Shown here: positions 56,299-64,000 of the stretch, piece by piece
Layout: the number at the start of each line of letters is the position of its first letter
Numbering within the stretch: position 1 is the first letter of the stretch
Source: Sinorhizobium psoraleae
GTDB lineage: Bacteria; Pseudomonadota; Alphaproteobacteria; Rhizobiales; Rhizobiaceae
Reading direction: 5' to 3'
Length of the DNA: 64,000 nt
Assembly: GCF_013283645.1 (NCBI RefSeq)
Contig: NZ_JABEKV010000002.1
Coordinates: 813,798-877,797 of the forward strand
Translations under genes and position numbers: made by a program
The notes under the pieces: model-generated
Database searches by the model: none
What the model saw: the letters and a program-made list of their open reading frames with translations, nothing else
What the model was told of the DNA's origin: nothing

Positions 56299-56592
56299 TC
56301 AAATCTCCTTTGCCATCAGGGGATCGATGTCCACGCCGATGAGCTGTGTCGTCTTAACGAATGCGTCCGACACCTTGGCGAAGGTGAAAGACAGCTGCTG
56401 TTCTTCCCAATTTCTTGCGCCGGCGATCAGCACCTGTACGCAGAGCGCACCGATCCGCTCGACAGCGGAGGCATCGATGGCGACCGCGCTCCCTTTCAGC
56501 GCCAGGAGCTTTTCATGCAACGCCGTCGCCTCATTCAGATCGAGCACAGGAGCGAGCCTGAGCGTCTTCTGAGCGGTCTTCTTGCTGGCCAT
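56299..56592 (-). CDS. cheS: Chemotaxis protein CheS
   Basis: Small STAS-domain-like protein of 97 residues that in S. meliloti binds CheA and enhances phosphate drain via CheY1. The 97-aa length agrees with what I recall for CheS. The core is LDLNEATALHEKLLALKGSA then VAIDASAVERIGALCVQVLI, with the DASAVERIG segment of STAS proteins. I chose ATG 56592 (MASKKTAQK), with GAGGAAG upstream; the longer frame to 56838 overlaps icpA and is unlikely. Confidence 0.93.
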   Translation of the reverse strand: MASKKTAQKTLRLAPVLDLNEATALHEKLLALKGSAVAIDASAVERIGALCVQVLIAGARNWEEQQLSFTFAKVSDAFVKTTQLIGVDIDPLMAKEI

Positions 56593-56635
56593 TTCGACTT
56601 CCTCGCGTGCCTGCTTTAAAATGCTTCGCCCAAGA

Positions 56636-58270
56636 CTAGTGGTGCCGTCCTGCAACGTGCCGCCCCGAGACGGCACCGTCATCGAGCAGTGTGATCGCGT
56701 CCTCGTAGCCGACTTGCGCCTCCGCGCGCTGCGAAGCGCGCGACAGCACCGGGGTGGAGGTCGCGGCGGCGCGTGCCGCTTGATGCCGTTCGAGGCGGAA
56801 CCTGCGGATCGACTGGCCGAGTTCCACGATGACGCCATACAGATCCTCCGACGATCCCGCGGCGCTTTCCGCCAACGCGGCGCTTTGCTGGATTGCTTGC
56901 GAGATCCCGCCGATTTCAGAGGCGGCGGTACGAAGATCGCTCACCTGATCTTCGGCCTCGCGGGCGATGCCCGAGACGGCCGCGTTGATGGAAATCACCT
57001 GCTCGACGATGCTGCTGATCGCATCCTGGGTCCGGCCGACCATCTCGACGCCGGCCTCGACCTGGGCCTTGGTTCCCGTAACAAGCTGCTTGATCTCGCG
57101 CGCCGCCTCGCCGGAGCGCTGCGCGAGTGCGCGGACCTCTTGGGCGACCACCGCGAAGCCGCGGCCGCTGTCGCCGGCGCGCGCTGCCTCGATACCGGCA
57201 TTGAGAGCCAGAAGATTGGTTTGGAAGGCAATCTCGTCGATCACACCGATGATCTGACCGATCTTTTCGGCAGAGGCCTCGATATCGGCCATGGCCGAAA
57301 TCGCCTGCCCGGCAATCTCGCCGCTCCGCTCCACCGCAATGCGCGTTTCGTTCGCCTTCGCTTCGGTTTCGCCGATGCGTGCCGATCCGGCACGCACGCG
57401 TTCGGTCATGCCGCCGAGTGTTGCTGCCTGGCGGGAGAGCGCCTCGGCTTCGCCTCCAGCCTTGCCGGAGAATTCAGCCGCGCGGGCGTGCAGCTCCAAG
57501 ATCATCGTTTCCGCCGCTACGGCACGCTCGTCAGCGGATTGCAAAGCGGCCTGAATCTGCTCCAGGGACGCGTTGAGGCTTGCGACGATCGGTTGATATG
57601 CATCCGAACCGCTTTCCGGCAGGCGGGCAGCAAGATCACCGTCACCGAGCGCCTGCAGAAAGTCCGAGAAAAGATCGCTTACTTCCGTTTCATCGTCTCT
57701 GCGCTGCTCGGCGAGTTGCCGTTGGTGCTGTTGCCTGAGCGCATTGAAGCGCAGCGACACCGCAATTTCCGTATCGACGAAGGTGGTGCGCACGAGCACG
57801 GCGACGAGATCGCAGAGTTCCTTCTTCCGGTTCTTGCCGAAGGGAAGCAGGGAGTTGGGCCATGCATCCCCTATTAGACCGGTCAGCAGATGCTCCAGCA
57901 CCACCGCATGACTCGCGATCTGCCAGCGCGGGTCGAGGCCCATGCGCCCTTCGCTATCGGCAAGCACCTTCACGCGCTCTGCATAGAGCCCGTCGAAACG
58001 GGCGTCAGTCAGGACGTTCCAATGTGACGATTGGAGATCGTGCAGCCGATCGAGCTGGCGGTCACTGTCGAAATGGCGGGCGGCATCCGGAAAAGTCTGA
58101 AATCGATGAAAAAGGTCCCGAAGCGCAGGGTCGATGCGCGGCGAAAGGGTCTCGCGATGGTGGCGCAAGAGCGCGCAGCCATCTTCGTCGAGCCCGGCAA
58201 AACGCAGGCGCTCAAGCAAGCTTGCCGCTTGGCCCCTTCTTGCCTGTTCTGGCGACGCGTCCTGCTTCAC
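56636..58270 (-). CDS. icpA: Cytosolic globin-coupled-type chemoreceptor IcpA
   Basis: Methyl-accepting chemotaxis protein without transmembrane segments, 544 residues. Residues about 30-170 form a protoglobin-like sensor ([40 protein letters not shown]). A HAMP-like linker is followed by the signalling domain with the hairpin tip [20 protein letters not shown] then [20 protein letters not shown]. Where globin-coupled sensors have the proximal histidine (H-x-R-I-G-L), this protein reads E107-G-R-M-G-L, so haem binding is doubtful. The GTG at 58270 follows GGGGATCA, which starts 10 bp before a RIME-like repeat. It heads the che operon. Confidence 0.92.
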   Translation of the reverse strand: MKQDASPEQARRGQAASLLERLRFAGLDEDGCALLRHHRETLSPRIDPALRDLFHRFQTFPDAARHFDSDRQLDRLHDLQSSHWNVLTDARFDGLYAERVKVLADSEGRMGLDPRWQIASHAVVLEHLLTGLIGDAWPNSLLPFGKNRKKELCDLVAVLVRTTFVDTEIAVSLRFNALRQQHQRQLAEQRRDDETEVSDLFSDFLQALGDGDLAARLPESGSDAYQPIVASLNASLEQIQAALQSADERAVAAETMILELHARAAEFSGKAGGEAEALSRQAATLGGMTERVRAGSARIGETEAKANETRIAVERSGEIAGQAISAMADIEASAEKIGQIIGVIDEIAFQTNLLALNAGIEAARAGDSGRGFAVVAQEVRALAQRSGEAAREIKQLVTGTKAQVEAGVEMVGRTQDAISSIVEQVISINAAVSGIAREAEDQVSDLRTAASEIGGISQAIQQSAALAESAAGSSEDLYGVIVELGQSIRRFRLERHQAARAAATSTPVLSRASQRAEAQVGYEDAITLLDDGAVSGRHVAGRHH

Positions 58271-58280
58271 ACTGATCCCC

Positions 58281-58385
58281 GCTACTGCATAATTCCTTGG
58301 ATCGGGATCGATCTAAGGTGAAATCATGCAGAAATTCAAAGTGTTACAGCGACATCAGCGTCTGAACAGACGTGTGGCGCCGTAG
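58281..58385 (+). repeat. RIME-like repeat, copy 5, next to the che operon start
   Basis: Full-length copy: GCTACTGCATAATTCCTTGG, a first palindrome closed by ATCATGCAG, then a second palindrome around CAGCGTCTGAACAGACGTGT, ending GCGCCGTAG. It ends 10 bp from the icpA GTG, so it is probably transcribed as part of the che leader. Confidence 0.8.
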
Positions 58386-58871
58386 TGCGCAATCGAAACT
58401 CGCCTGGGGAGGGCCGGCCAGGGGCCAGCGGTGGTCACGCCCGATCCATGCGATCAGCGCGCCGCAGCGTCTGCCATCGTCCATCCCGCAAGCAATTTCG
58501 GTGAAGAATGGATACCGGACCGGAACCGGTACGGCGGTGCGGCGTCATGCCTTGAGGAGAACCTGAGACTTCCTATTCCGACGTGTGCGACCATGTTTAT
58601 GGTTAATTCGTTGCTTGAAAGTTAACGGCTCGTGGCCCGTAATTGGAATTGCTAAAATTCACCGACGACCTCGGGGGCGTCGGCTTTTTGCACTGCAGCG
58701 AACCGTCACTGTTCCATCCGGACAACAACAGGTTTTCAATCACAAGAGTTTAGAATTGTGCTTCTACTTTCGGTCGCGTATCGAAGCGAGAGTGGAAAGG
58801 CGCAGACCGCCGACAATAACTTTCACGCAGGCTGGGCGACATCATGATGGTGCGCCGACAGGAAATGAACA
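58386..58871. other. Intergenic region upstream of the che operon
   Basis: Noncoding in both directions. It should contain the che promoter (minus), and it carries a plus-strand terminator-like hairpin at 58662-58689. I see no copy of the flagellar box; the stretch GTTAACTTTCAAGCAACG near 58608 on the minus strand is only a partial resemblance. Confidence 0.55.
58662..58689 (+). terminator. Orphan plus-strand terminator
   Basis: CCGACG (58662-58667) pairs with CGTCGG (58678-58683), then CTTTTTG. It is oriented away from both neighbouring operons, and no plus-strand gene precedes it, so it may end a small RNA. Confidence 0.55.
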
Positions 58872-58985
58872 ATGATTGTTCTTGGAATAGGCGCCGCCAT
58901 CACTGCATTCCTGACGATGACGGCAATTTCGATCGTCATCAATCTTGAACATAATCGATCCGTGAACCGGAACGCGGTTTTCTGA
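58872..58985 (+). CDS. Small hydrophobic membrane peptide, 37 aa
   Basis: A short reading frame starting MIVLGIGAAITAFLTMTAIS with one likely transmembrane segment and a polar tail (LEHNRSVNRNAVF). The ATG at 58872 has AGGAAA seven bases upstream, a good Shine-Dalgarno. It lies alone on the plus strand between the che and rha operons, convergent with rhaK. Whether it is expressed is unknown; it is too short to assign to a family. Confidence 0.5.
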   Translation: MIVLGIGAAITAFLTMTAISIVINLEHNRSVNRNAVF

Positions 58986-59041
58986 TCCATTTGCTCAACA
59001 CGACGACACTACTTCGCCTATACATTCTGTGCGGGTAAACT

Positions 59042-60430
59042 TTACGTGCCGACTGCACGCTGCACATGCATAGCTGTGAGCGCGCGCCATTCTTCGGCAT
59101 ATCCCGCATAGTCACCCGGGGCGGTGTCTACGAAACGCTCCGCCCCGGTCCGGACACGAACGCCCTCCACCAGGCAGGCCGCACCAAGGCTGGTCCCTGT
59201 GGCACTGTGGCTGTCGGCAAGGACTTGCCTGCCCGTGGCCGCGCCAAGCATCCGCAAATAGGCGGTGTTGGCGGCAAAGGGTCCTTCGACAACGATCTCT
59301 CCTTTTGCGCCGATCAAATCGAGACACGTCGCCGTCATCAGGGCGAGATGGAAGGAAACGACGGCCAGCCGCTCGGCTGGAGCAAGTGCCTCTTCTTCCG
59401 CCGTCCAGCGGGCACTGATCGATGGGAACGGCCCTGAGCCCACAGGCACCGACGGAAGAAGCATGTGGCGCGCAGCCAGAACTTCACGCTCCGCTTCGTG
59501 CGAAGGCGCGGGCGGGTCCTCGCCCACAAGCGTCGAGAAGGCGCGGCCGCCCATGAAGCGGGCCGAGGGCACCGGATCGCCAAGGGCGTTGACGTTGATC
59601 AGCGTGTCGCGTTTCTCATCGAGATCCACCCTGTCGCCCCCGACCGAGAGGATCACGACCCAGGTTCCGGTCGAGACGACCGAAAACGGCGCACTGCGTG
59701 TCAGCAGATGAGGCAGCAACGAGGCATTCGAATCGTGGATACCGCAATAGACCGGGAGGTTCGGCGGCATACCGGTTTGATCTGCCAGTTGCAGCCGTAA
59801 TCCGCCGAGCACGTCGCTCGCCCTGCGCACGGGCGCGAAGAATTTGCGCCAGCCGAGCGCCTCGACCATCGACGAAAACGTCGCGGCCTCCGGATTCCAG
59901 AGGTCGGTGTGGCACCCGAGCGACGTCAATTCGTTCGCTCTTATGCCGGTCAGCCGATAGGACCAATACTGCGCATAGGTCAGGATCGTCGCGACCTTCG
60001 CAAATTGTTCCGGGAACATGCGCTCTTGCCAGAAGAGCTGCGCGCCGACATTCAGGCCCATCGGCAGGCGCGCCGAACCGGTCTCGGAGAACGGCGCGCG
60101 AACCAGGTCGTAGTTCTCGGCCAGGGCGTCCGGCCCGGTGAATTCGTAATCCAGAACCGGCAGGGCGAGTTCGCCGGCGTCATCGAGCAGGACGGCGGTC
60201 GCCCCGTGTGTGGTAACCGATATGGCGTCTACCGCGTGCTCACGATTGAGCGCGCCGAGACTATCGAGAATGAAGCGCCAAAGGCGATCGATATCGAAAT
60301 GCGGGTAAACACCGTCATTGACCACGCCGTTTCCCGCCTTGCGCACGGCGATTTCCTCGAAACGCTCGAGATCGACCAGCGCGACCTTGGCGTTCGTCTT
60401 GCCTATGTCGATGACAGCGACCGTCTTCAT
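59042..60430 (-). CDS. rhaK: Sugar kinase of the rhamnose locus (RhaK-like, FGGY family)
   Basis: FGGY carbohydrate kinase of 462 residues. N-terminal phosphate-binding loop AVIDIGKTNAKVALVDL, then DAISVTTHGATAVLLDDAGE and the second ATPase segment STGTWVVILSVGG. In rhizobia RhaK of this locus is required both for L-rhamnose growth and for transport by the adjacent ABC system. I chose ATG 60430 (MKTVAVID); it starts 2 bp after the rhaU stop. The C-terminal helix ends AMHVQRAVGT. Confidence 0.9.
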   Translation of the reverse strand: MKTVAVIDIGKTNAKVALVDLERFEEIAVRKAGNGVVNDGVYPHFDIDRLWRFILDSLGALNREHAVDAISVTTHGATAVLLDDAGELALPVLDYEFTGPDALAENYDLVRAPFSETGSARLPMGLNVGAQLFWQERMFPEQFAKVATILTYAQYWSYRLTGIRANELTSLGCHTDLWNPEAATFSSMVEALGWRKFFAPVRRASDVLGGLRLQLADQTGMPPNLPVYCGIHDSNASLLPHLLTRSAPFSVVSTGTWVVILSVGGDRVDLDEKRDTLINVNALGDPVPSARFMGGRAFSTLVGEDPPAPSHEAEREVLAARHMLLPSVPVGSGPFPSISARWTAEEEALAPAERLAVVSFHLALMTATCLDLIGAKGEIVVEGPFAANTAYLRMLGAATGRQVLADSHSATGTSLGAACLVEGVRVRTGAERFVDTAPGDYAGYAEEWRALTAMHVQRAVGT

Positions 60431-60432
60431 CG

Positions 60433-60747
60433 TCAGCTCAGATGGAAAACGGTCTTCAGCGGCACGGCCACGGGCTCGTTGTCCGCATGCGTCTCCATGA
60501 TATCGGCCATGTAGGCCCACCACTTCCGCATGACCGGATGCGAGGGAAGCTCCGCCATCCCGTGCGTGTCGGTCCGCCAGAGCACGCCGAAGAGAAGGTT
60601 GGTCTCTTCATCGAGATGGATAGAATAGTCGGAAATTCCCGCTTCCTTGAGCAGGACGACCAGTTCAGGCCAGATCGCATCGTGGCGCGCCTTGTATTCG
60701 GCAGCCATGCCCGGATTGAGCCGCATGCGGAAGGCGTATTTCTCCAT
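60433..60747 (-). CDS. rhaU: L-rhamnose mutarotase RhaU
   Basis: Interconverts alpha and beta anomers of L-rhamnose. The 104-residue product matches the family length and its motifs: [40 protein letters not shown] and [18 protein letters not shown] 60747 lies 8 bp after rhaQ, and the stop is 2 bp before rhaK. The long overlapping frame to 61812 is a shadow of rhaQ. Confidence 0.95.
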   Translation of the reverse strand: MEKYAFRMRLNPGMAAEYKARHDAIWPELVVLLKEAGISDYSIHLDEETNLLFGVLWRTDTHGMAELPSHPVMRKWWAYMADIMETHADNEPVAVPLKTVFHLS

Positions 60748-60755
60748 GGATAACC

Positions 60756-61760
60756 TCAACTCGCAAGACGGCGGCGGGCACGCTGCCAAAGGATCGGCAG
60801 GGCGATGACCGAGATAAGTAGCAGGCCGATGAAGATCGACATGACGATGCCGGGCACGTTCAGGAGGCCGAAGCCGAATGTGACCATGCCCATGATCAGC
60901 GCCGCCAGCACGACGCCGGGAATGGTGCCCGAGCCGCCCAGGATGTTGACGCCGCCGAGAACGACCATCGTTACCACTTCCAGCTCCCAACCGAGTGCGA
61001 TCGACGGGCGTGTCGAGCCGAGGCGGGAGGTGAGGCAGATCGAGGCGAGGCCCGCCATCAGTCCGGTGAGCACGAAAAGAATGAACTTCACCCGCGCCAC
61101 ACGCACGCCCGAAAAGAGCGCGGCCGTCTGGTTGTTGCCGATGGCATAGACGGCGCGGCCGAAATTCGTCTTGTGCAGCAGCACGCCGTAAAGGACGGCG
61201 AGCAGCACGAAGAGCGTGAACTCGAACGAGAACACCCACCAGACATAGCCCTGGCCGAACCAGGCGAAACTTTCGGGATAGCCGGTAAAGGCCTGGTCGC
61301 CGAGGACGATGAAGGAGAGCCCGCGAAACAGGCTCATCGTACCGATCGTCACCACGATCGACGGCAGGCCGAGGCCGGTGATGAGCAGCCCGTTGACCAT
61401 GCCGCAGATGACGCCGACGCCAAGGCCGATCGCGACGAGCGCCGGCGTATCGACGCCCAATTGCACGGCATAGCCCATTGCCGTCGAGGCGAGCGCGATG
61501 ATCGATGCGACCGAAAGATCGATCTCGCCGGAGATGATGACGAGCGCCATGGCGAAGGCAATCATCGCCTTCTCGGTGAAATTGAAGGTGGCGTCGGAGA
61601 GGTTCCACGGATCGAGGAAATAGGGCGAGGCCAGTGAATTGCCGAGAAAGATCGCGACGGCGACGGCAAGCAGCAGACTTTCCCAGCTTTTCAGGATGCG
61701 TGCACCGCGGCCCTGCAGACGGTCCGGAATGTTGCGGGGAAAAAGGTGAGCGTCCGTCAT
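60756..61760 (-). CDS. rhaQ: Rhamnose ABC transporter permease RhaQ
   Basis: Inner-membrane permease of the ribose/AraH family, 334 residues, with about 8-10 hydrophobic segments. Family motifs: [60 protein letters not shown] and [20 protein letters not shown]. It shares one base with the rhaP stop. Confidence 0.92.
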   Translation of the reverse strand: MTDAHLFPRNIPDRLQGRGARILKSWESLLLAVAVAIFLGNSLASPYFLDPWNLSDATFNFTEKAMIAFAMALVIISGEIDLSVASIIALASTAMGYAVQLGVDTPALVAIGLGVGVICGMVNGLLITGLGLPSIVVTIGTMSLFRGLSFIVLGDQAFTGYPESFAWFGQGYVWWVFSFEFTLFVLLAVLYGVLLHKTNFGRAVYAIGNNQTAALFSGVRVARVKFILFVLTGLMAGLASICLTSRLGSTRPSIALGWELEVVTMVVLGGVNILGGSGTIPGVVLAALIMGMVTFGFGLLNVPGIVMSIFIGLLLISVIALPILWQRARRRLAS

Positions 61761-62740
61761 CAGACCGCCTCCGCTTTTCTAAGAATGACCCGGCCCTTGC
61801 GCTTTTCGGCACGGGCGTTGACGGCGACGGCGATTATGATGACCGTTCCGGAAATCGCCATTTGCGCAAAGGGCGAAATATTGATGACCGGCAGCGCGTT
61901 CTTGATCACGCCCAGGAACAGTGCGCCAAGCACGGCGCCTCCCACCGAACCGATGCCGCCGGCAATCGAAATGCCGCCGATGACGCAGGCCGCGATGATA
62001 TCGAGCTCGAAGCCCGCGGCGATGTCGACATAGGCGACTGCATAGCGCGACACCCAGAGATAACCGGAAAGGCCGGCGAGCGTGCCCGAAAGGCAATAGG
62101 CGAAGAAGCGCGTGCGGCCGACATCGATGCCCGTATAGACGGCGGCGTGCGGATTGCCGCCGACGGCATAAAAGGCGCGCCCGAGCGGCGTGCGGCTCAT
62201 CACCAGGTACATCAGTGTGATCATCAGGAGCGAGAGCCAGGACAGCACCGGCATGCCGGCGAGCTCAAGGCGCGGCAGCGCCTTGAAGGTATCACTCATC
62301 TCGTGGGCGTTGATCCATTTGCCGTCTGTCAGGAGGAAGATCAGGCCGCGATAAATCGTCAGCGTTCCGAGCGTAACGACGATCGGGGGGATGTTGAGTT
62401 TCCAGACGAGCGTTCCATTGATCATGCCGAGCAGGCCGCCGAGCGCCATCGCGGCAAGAATGACCAGGGGAATCGGCAGGCCGGGAAAGGCGGTGTTCAA
62501 CATGGCCGCGACCATGCCGCTCAGCGCAAGATTGGCGGCCATCGACAGATCGATGCAGCGGGTGAGGATCACCGCCATCTGTCCGAGCGCCAGAATGATC
62601 AGAATGGAGGTGTCGTTGTAGACGCGGGCAAAGCTTGCCGGAGTTACGAAAGCGGGAAAGCGCAACGCGATCAGGGCGACGAGCGCGACGATGGCGACGA
62701 CGAGCAGGATTTCGCGATTCTTCAGGAGCTTCGCCATCAT
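61760..62740 (-). CDS. rhaP: Rhamnose ABC transporter permease RhaP
   Basis: Second permease of the pair, 326 residues, same family as rha[61 protein letters not shown] and [23 protein letters not shown] 62740 overlaps the rhaT stop by 4 bp. Confidence 0.92.
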   Translation of the reverse strand: MMAKLLKNREILLVVAIVALVALIALRFPAFVTPASFARVYNDTSILIILALGQMAVILTRCIDLSMAANLALSGMVAAMLNTAFPGLPIPLVILAAMALGGLLGMINGTLVWKLNIPPIVVTLGTLTIYRGLIFLLTDGKWINAHEMSDTFKALPRLELAGMPVLSWLSLLMITLMYLVMSRTPLGRAFYAVGGNPHAAVYTGIDVGRTRFFAYCLSGTLAGLSGYLWVSRYAVAYVDIAAGFELDIIAACVIGGISIAGGIGSVGGAVLGALFLGVIKNALPVINISPFAQMAISGTVIIIAVAVNARAEKRKGRVILRKAEAV

Positions 62741-64000
62741 GCGGCCCTACCGTTCGATTGCGCTTCGATGCCGGCAGCCGCGCGCACCAGCTTTTCGGCG
62801 GTCAGTTCGGCCCGCTCGAAGCGTCCGGCGATCCGCCCCTCGCGCATGACGATCACGCGATCCGACATGCCCATGATCTCGGGAATTTCCGAGGATACCA
62901 TGATGACGCTCAGGCCTTCGGCCGCAAGTTCGCTCATGAAGGCGTGGACGGCGGCCTTGGAGCCGATATCGATGCCCTTGGTCGGTTCGTCGAGGATGAT
63001 GACCTTCGGCTTGGTCGCGAGCCATTTGGCGATCACGACCTTCTGCTGGTTGCCGCCGGAAAGCGTGCCGACGTCCTGGTCGAGCGAGGCGGCGCGGAGA
63101 TCAAGCCGGGAGGTGTAATCGCGTGCGAGCGCGAATTCGTTGGCGAGCTTCAAGAACCCGGAGCGCGATGTTTGCGACAGCGAGGGCAAGGTGACGTTCT
63201 GGAAGATCGGCATGCCGATGATCGCACCCTGCCGTCCCCGCTCTTCCGGCACATAAACGATGCCCGCGCGGATTGCCTCGGCCGGGCTGCGGATAACCAG
63301 CACCTGCCCGCCCAGCTTGATCGCGCCGGCCGACGGCCGGGTGATGCCGATGAGCGACTGCATGAATTCCGACCGCCCGGCGCCCACGAGGCCGTAGAAG
63401 CCGAGGATTTCGCCGCGCCTCAGTTCAAAGTTGATGTCCTCGAATTCGGTCGGGTGGCGATAGCCGGAGACGGTCAGCACCGGCTCACCGATCTGGACCT
63501 CCTTCTTCGGATAGACGGAGCCGACGGCGCGGCCGACCATCATGCGCACGAGATCGTCCTGGCTAACGTCAGCGATCAAGCCCTCGCCGACCATCGTGCC
63601 GTCGCGGAAAACCGTATAGCGGTCTGCGATCCGGAAGATCTCGTCGAACTTGTGGCTGATGAAGAGGATGGCCTTGCCATCGGCTTTCAGCCGCTCGATC
63701 AGGGCGTAGAGCTCGTGGATTTCCTTGTGCGACAGGGCGGCTGTCGGCTCGTCCATGATGACGACGCGCGCATCGACCGAGAGCGCACGGGCGATTGCCA
63801 CCAAATGCTTCCTGGCGATGCCGAGGTCCCGCAGCCGGATCGTCGGATCGAAATCCGCGCCGGCGCGATGCAGCAAGGCCCGCGCATCGGCATTGAGCTT
63901 CTTCCAGTCGATGAAGCCGAAGCGATTGCGCGGCGCATGGCCGAGGAAGATGTTTTCGGCAACGGAGAGTTCGTCGAAAAGGACCGTCTCCTGGTGGATT
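62737..64000 (-). CDS. rhaT: Rhamnose ABC transporter ATP-binding protein RhaT, partial
   Basis: Tandem-domain sugar ABC ATPase. It continues past the right edge; about 420 C-terminal residues are visible, and the N-terminal Walker A is missing from the window. From the edge inward: Q-loop region IHQETVLFDELSVAENIFLG, then the first-domain Walker B VVIMDEPTAALS, then the second domain with LSGGNQQKVVIAKWLATKPK and VIILDEPTKGIDIG. The first-domain signature reads LGIARKHLVAIARAL instead of an LSxGQ type. The frame is open to 64000, so a start at 63876 (a TTG) would be an artefact. Order rhaT-rhaP-rhaQ-rhaU-rhaK matches the rhizobial rhamnose operon. Confidence 0.93.
   Translation of the reverse strand, partial: IHQETVLFDELSVAENIFLGHAPRNRFGFIDWKKLNADARALLHRAGADFDPTIRLRDLGIARKHLVAIARALSVDARVVIMDEPTAALSHKEIHELYALIERLKADGKAILFISHKFDEIFRIADRYTVFRDGTMVGEGLIADVSQDDLVRMMVGRAVGSVYPKKEVQIGEPVLTVSGYRHPTEFEDINFELRRGEILGFYGLVGAGRSEFMQSLIGITRPSAGAIKLGGQVLVIRSPAEAIRAGIVYVPEERGRQGAIIGMPIFQNVTLPSLSQTSRSGFLKLANEFALARDYTSRLDLRAASLDQDVGTLSGGNQQKVVIAKWLATKPKVIILDEPTKGIDIGSKAAVHAFMSELAAEGLSVIMVSSEIPEIMGMSDRVIVMREGRIAGRFERAELTAEKLVRAAAGIEAQSNGRAA

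Noticed and set aside
58600..58640. Flagellar box before the che operon
   Set aside because: GTTAACTTTCAAGCAACG resembles the motif only at AAG and lacks the spaced CCTAG half.
60433..61812. 459-codon minus-strand frame
   Set aside because: Only its last 104 codons (60433-60747) are real and encode RhaU; the rest is out-of-frame rhaQ.

Overview
The window is a high-GC alphaproteobacterial chromosome segment that looks like Sinorhizobium (Ensifer). The evidence is a contiguous flagellar, motility and chemotaxis cluster of about 52 kb in the gene order known for S. meliloti, with the lineage-specific genes visN/visR, rem, motC, motE, cheS, cheT, flaF and flbT, a globin-type cytosolic chemoreceptor heading the che operon, flanking agl and rha sugar loci, and RIME-like intergenic repeats. 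Only three flagellin genes are present, whereas I recall four (flaA, flaB, flaD, flaC) in S. meliloti, so a sister species or strain is likely. This assignment rests on recall and reading; no database was searched.

Layout. 1-3600: alpha-glucoside ABC transporter (aglE, partial aglF) divergent from a LacI-type regulator (aglR), with three operator-like palindromes between them. 3650-6770: folD and two glycosyltransferases (WecG/TagA-like and GT2). 6880-18130 (minus): the distal flagellar operon flgE-flgK-flgL-flaF-flbT-flgD-fliQ-flhA-fliR plus small FliJ-, FlgJ- and FlgN-like genes, with rem upstream. 18400-23590 (minus): FliH-like gene, motB, motC, fliK and a lytic transglycosylase. 24010-27570 (minus): three flagellins. 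27912-29891 (plus): a TPR/GT41 O-GlcNAc-transferase-like gene beside the flagellins. 30060-39940 (minus): fliP to flgB, then an unknown membrane protein, fliI, flgF and a DUF1217 gene. 40122-45371 (plus): motA-fliM-fliN-fliG, then flhB and an unknown gene. 45430-46923 (minus): visN-visR. 47760-58270 (minus): icpA-cheS-cheY1-cheA-cheW-cheR-cheB-cheY2-cheD-cheT, then fliF. 59042-64000 (minus): L-rhamnose locus rhaT(partial)-rhaP-rhaQ-rhaU-rhaK.

How it works together. In the published S. meliloti model VisN/VisR activate rem, and Rem activates the structural, motor and flagellin genes. I find a shared promoter-like motif, CARGTTCRCGCAAG followed eight bases later by CCTAG-like sequence, upstream of flgE, flgB, fliF, motA, the DUF1217/flgF unit, flhA and probably the motB unit and flhB, with a weaker form before all three flagellins. 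It is a good candidate for a Rem-dependent promoter signature. Other points worth attention are the GT41 enzyme beside the flagellins, five RIME-like repeats (one supplies the end of a reading frame, one sits directly before the che operon start), a globin-type chemoreceptor without the expected proximal haem histidine, and an orphan plus-strand terminator in the che/rha intergenic region.
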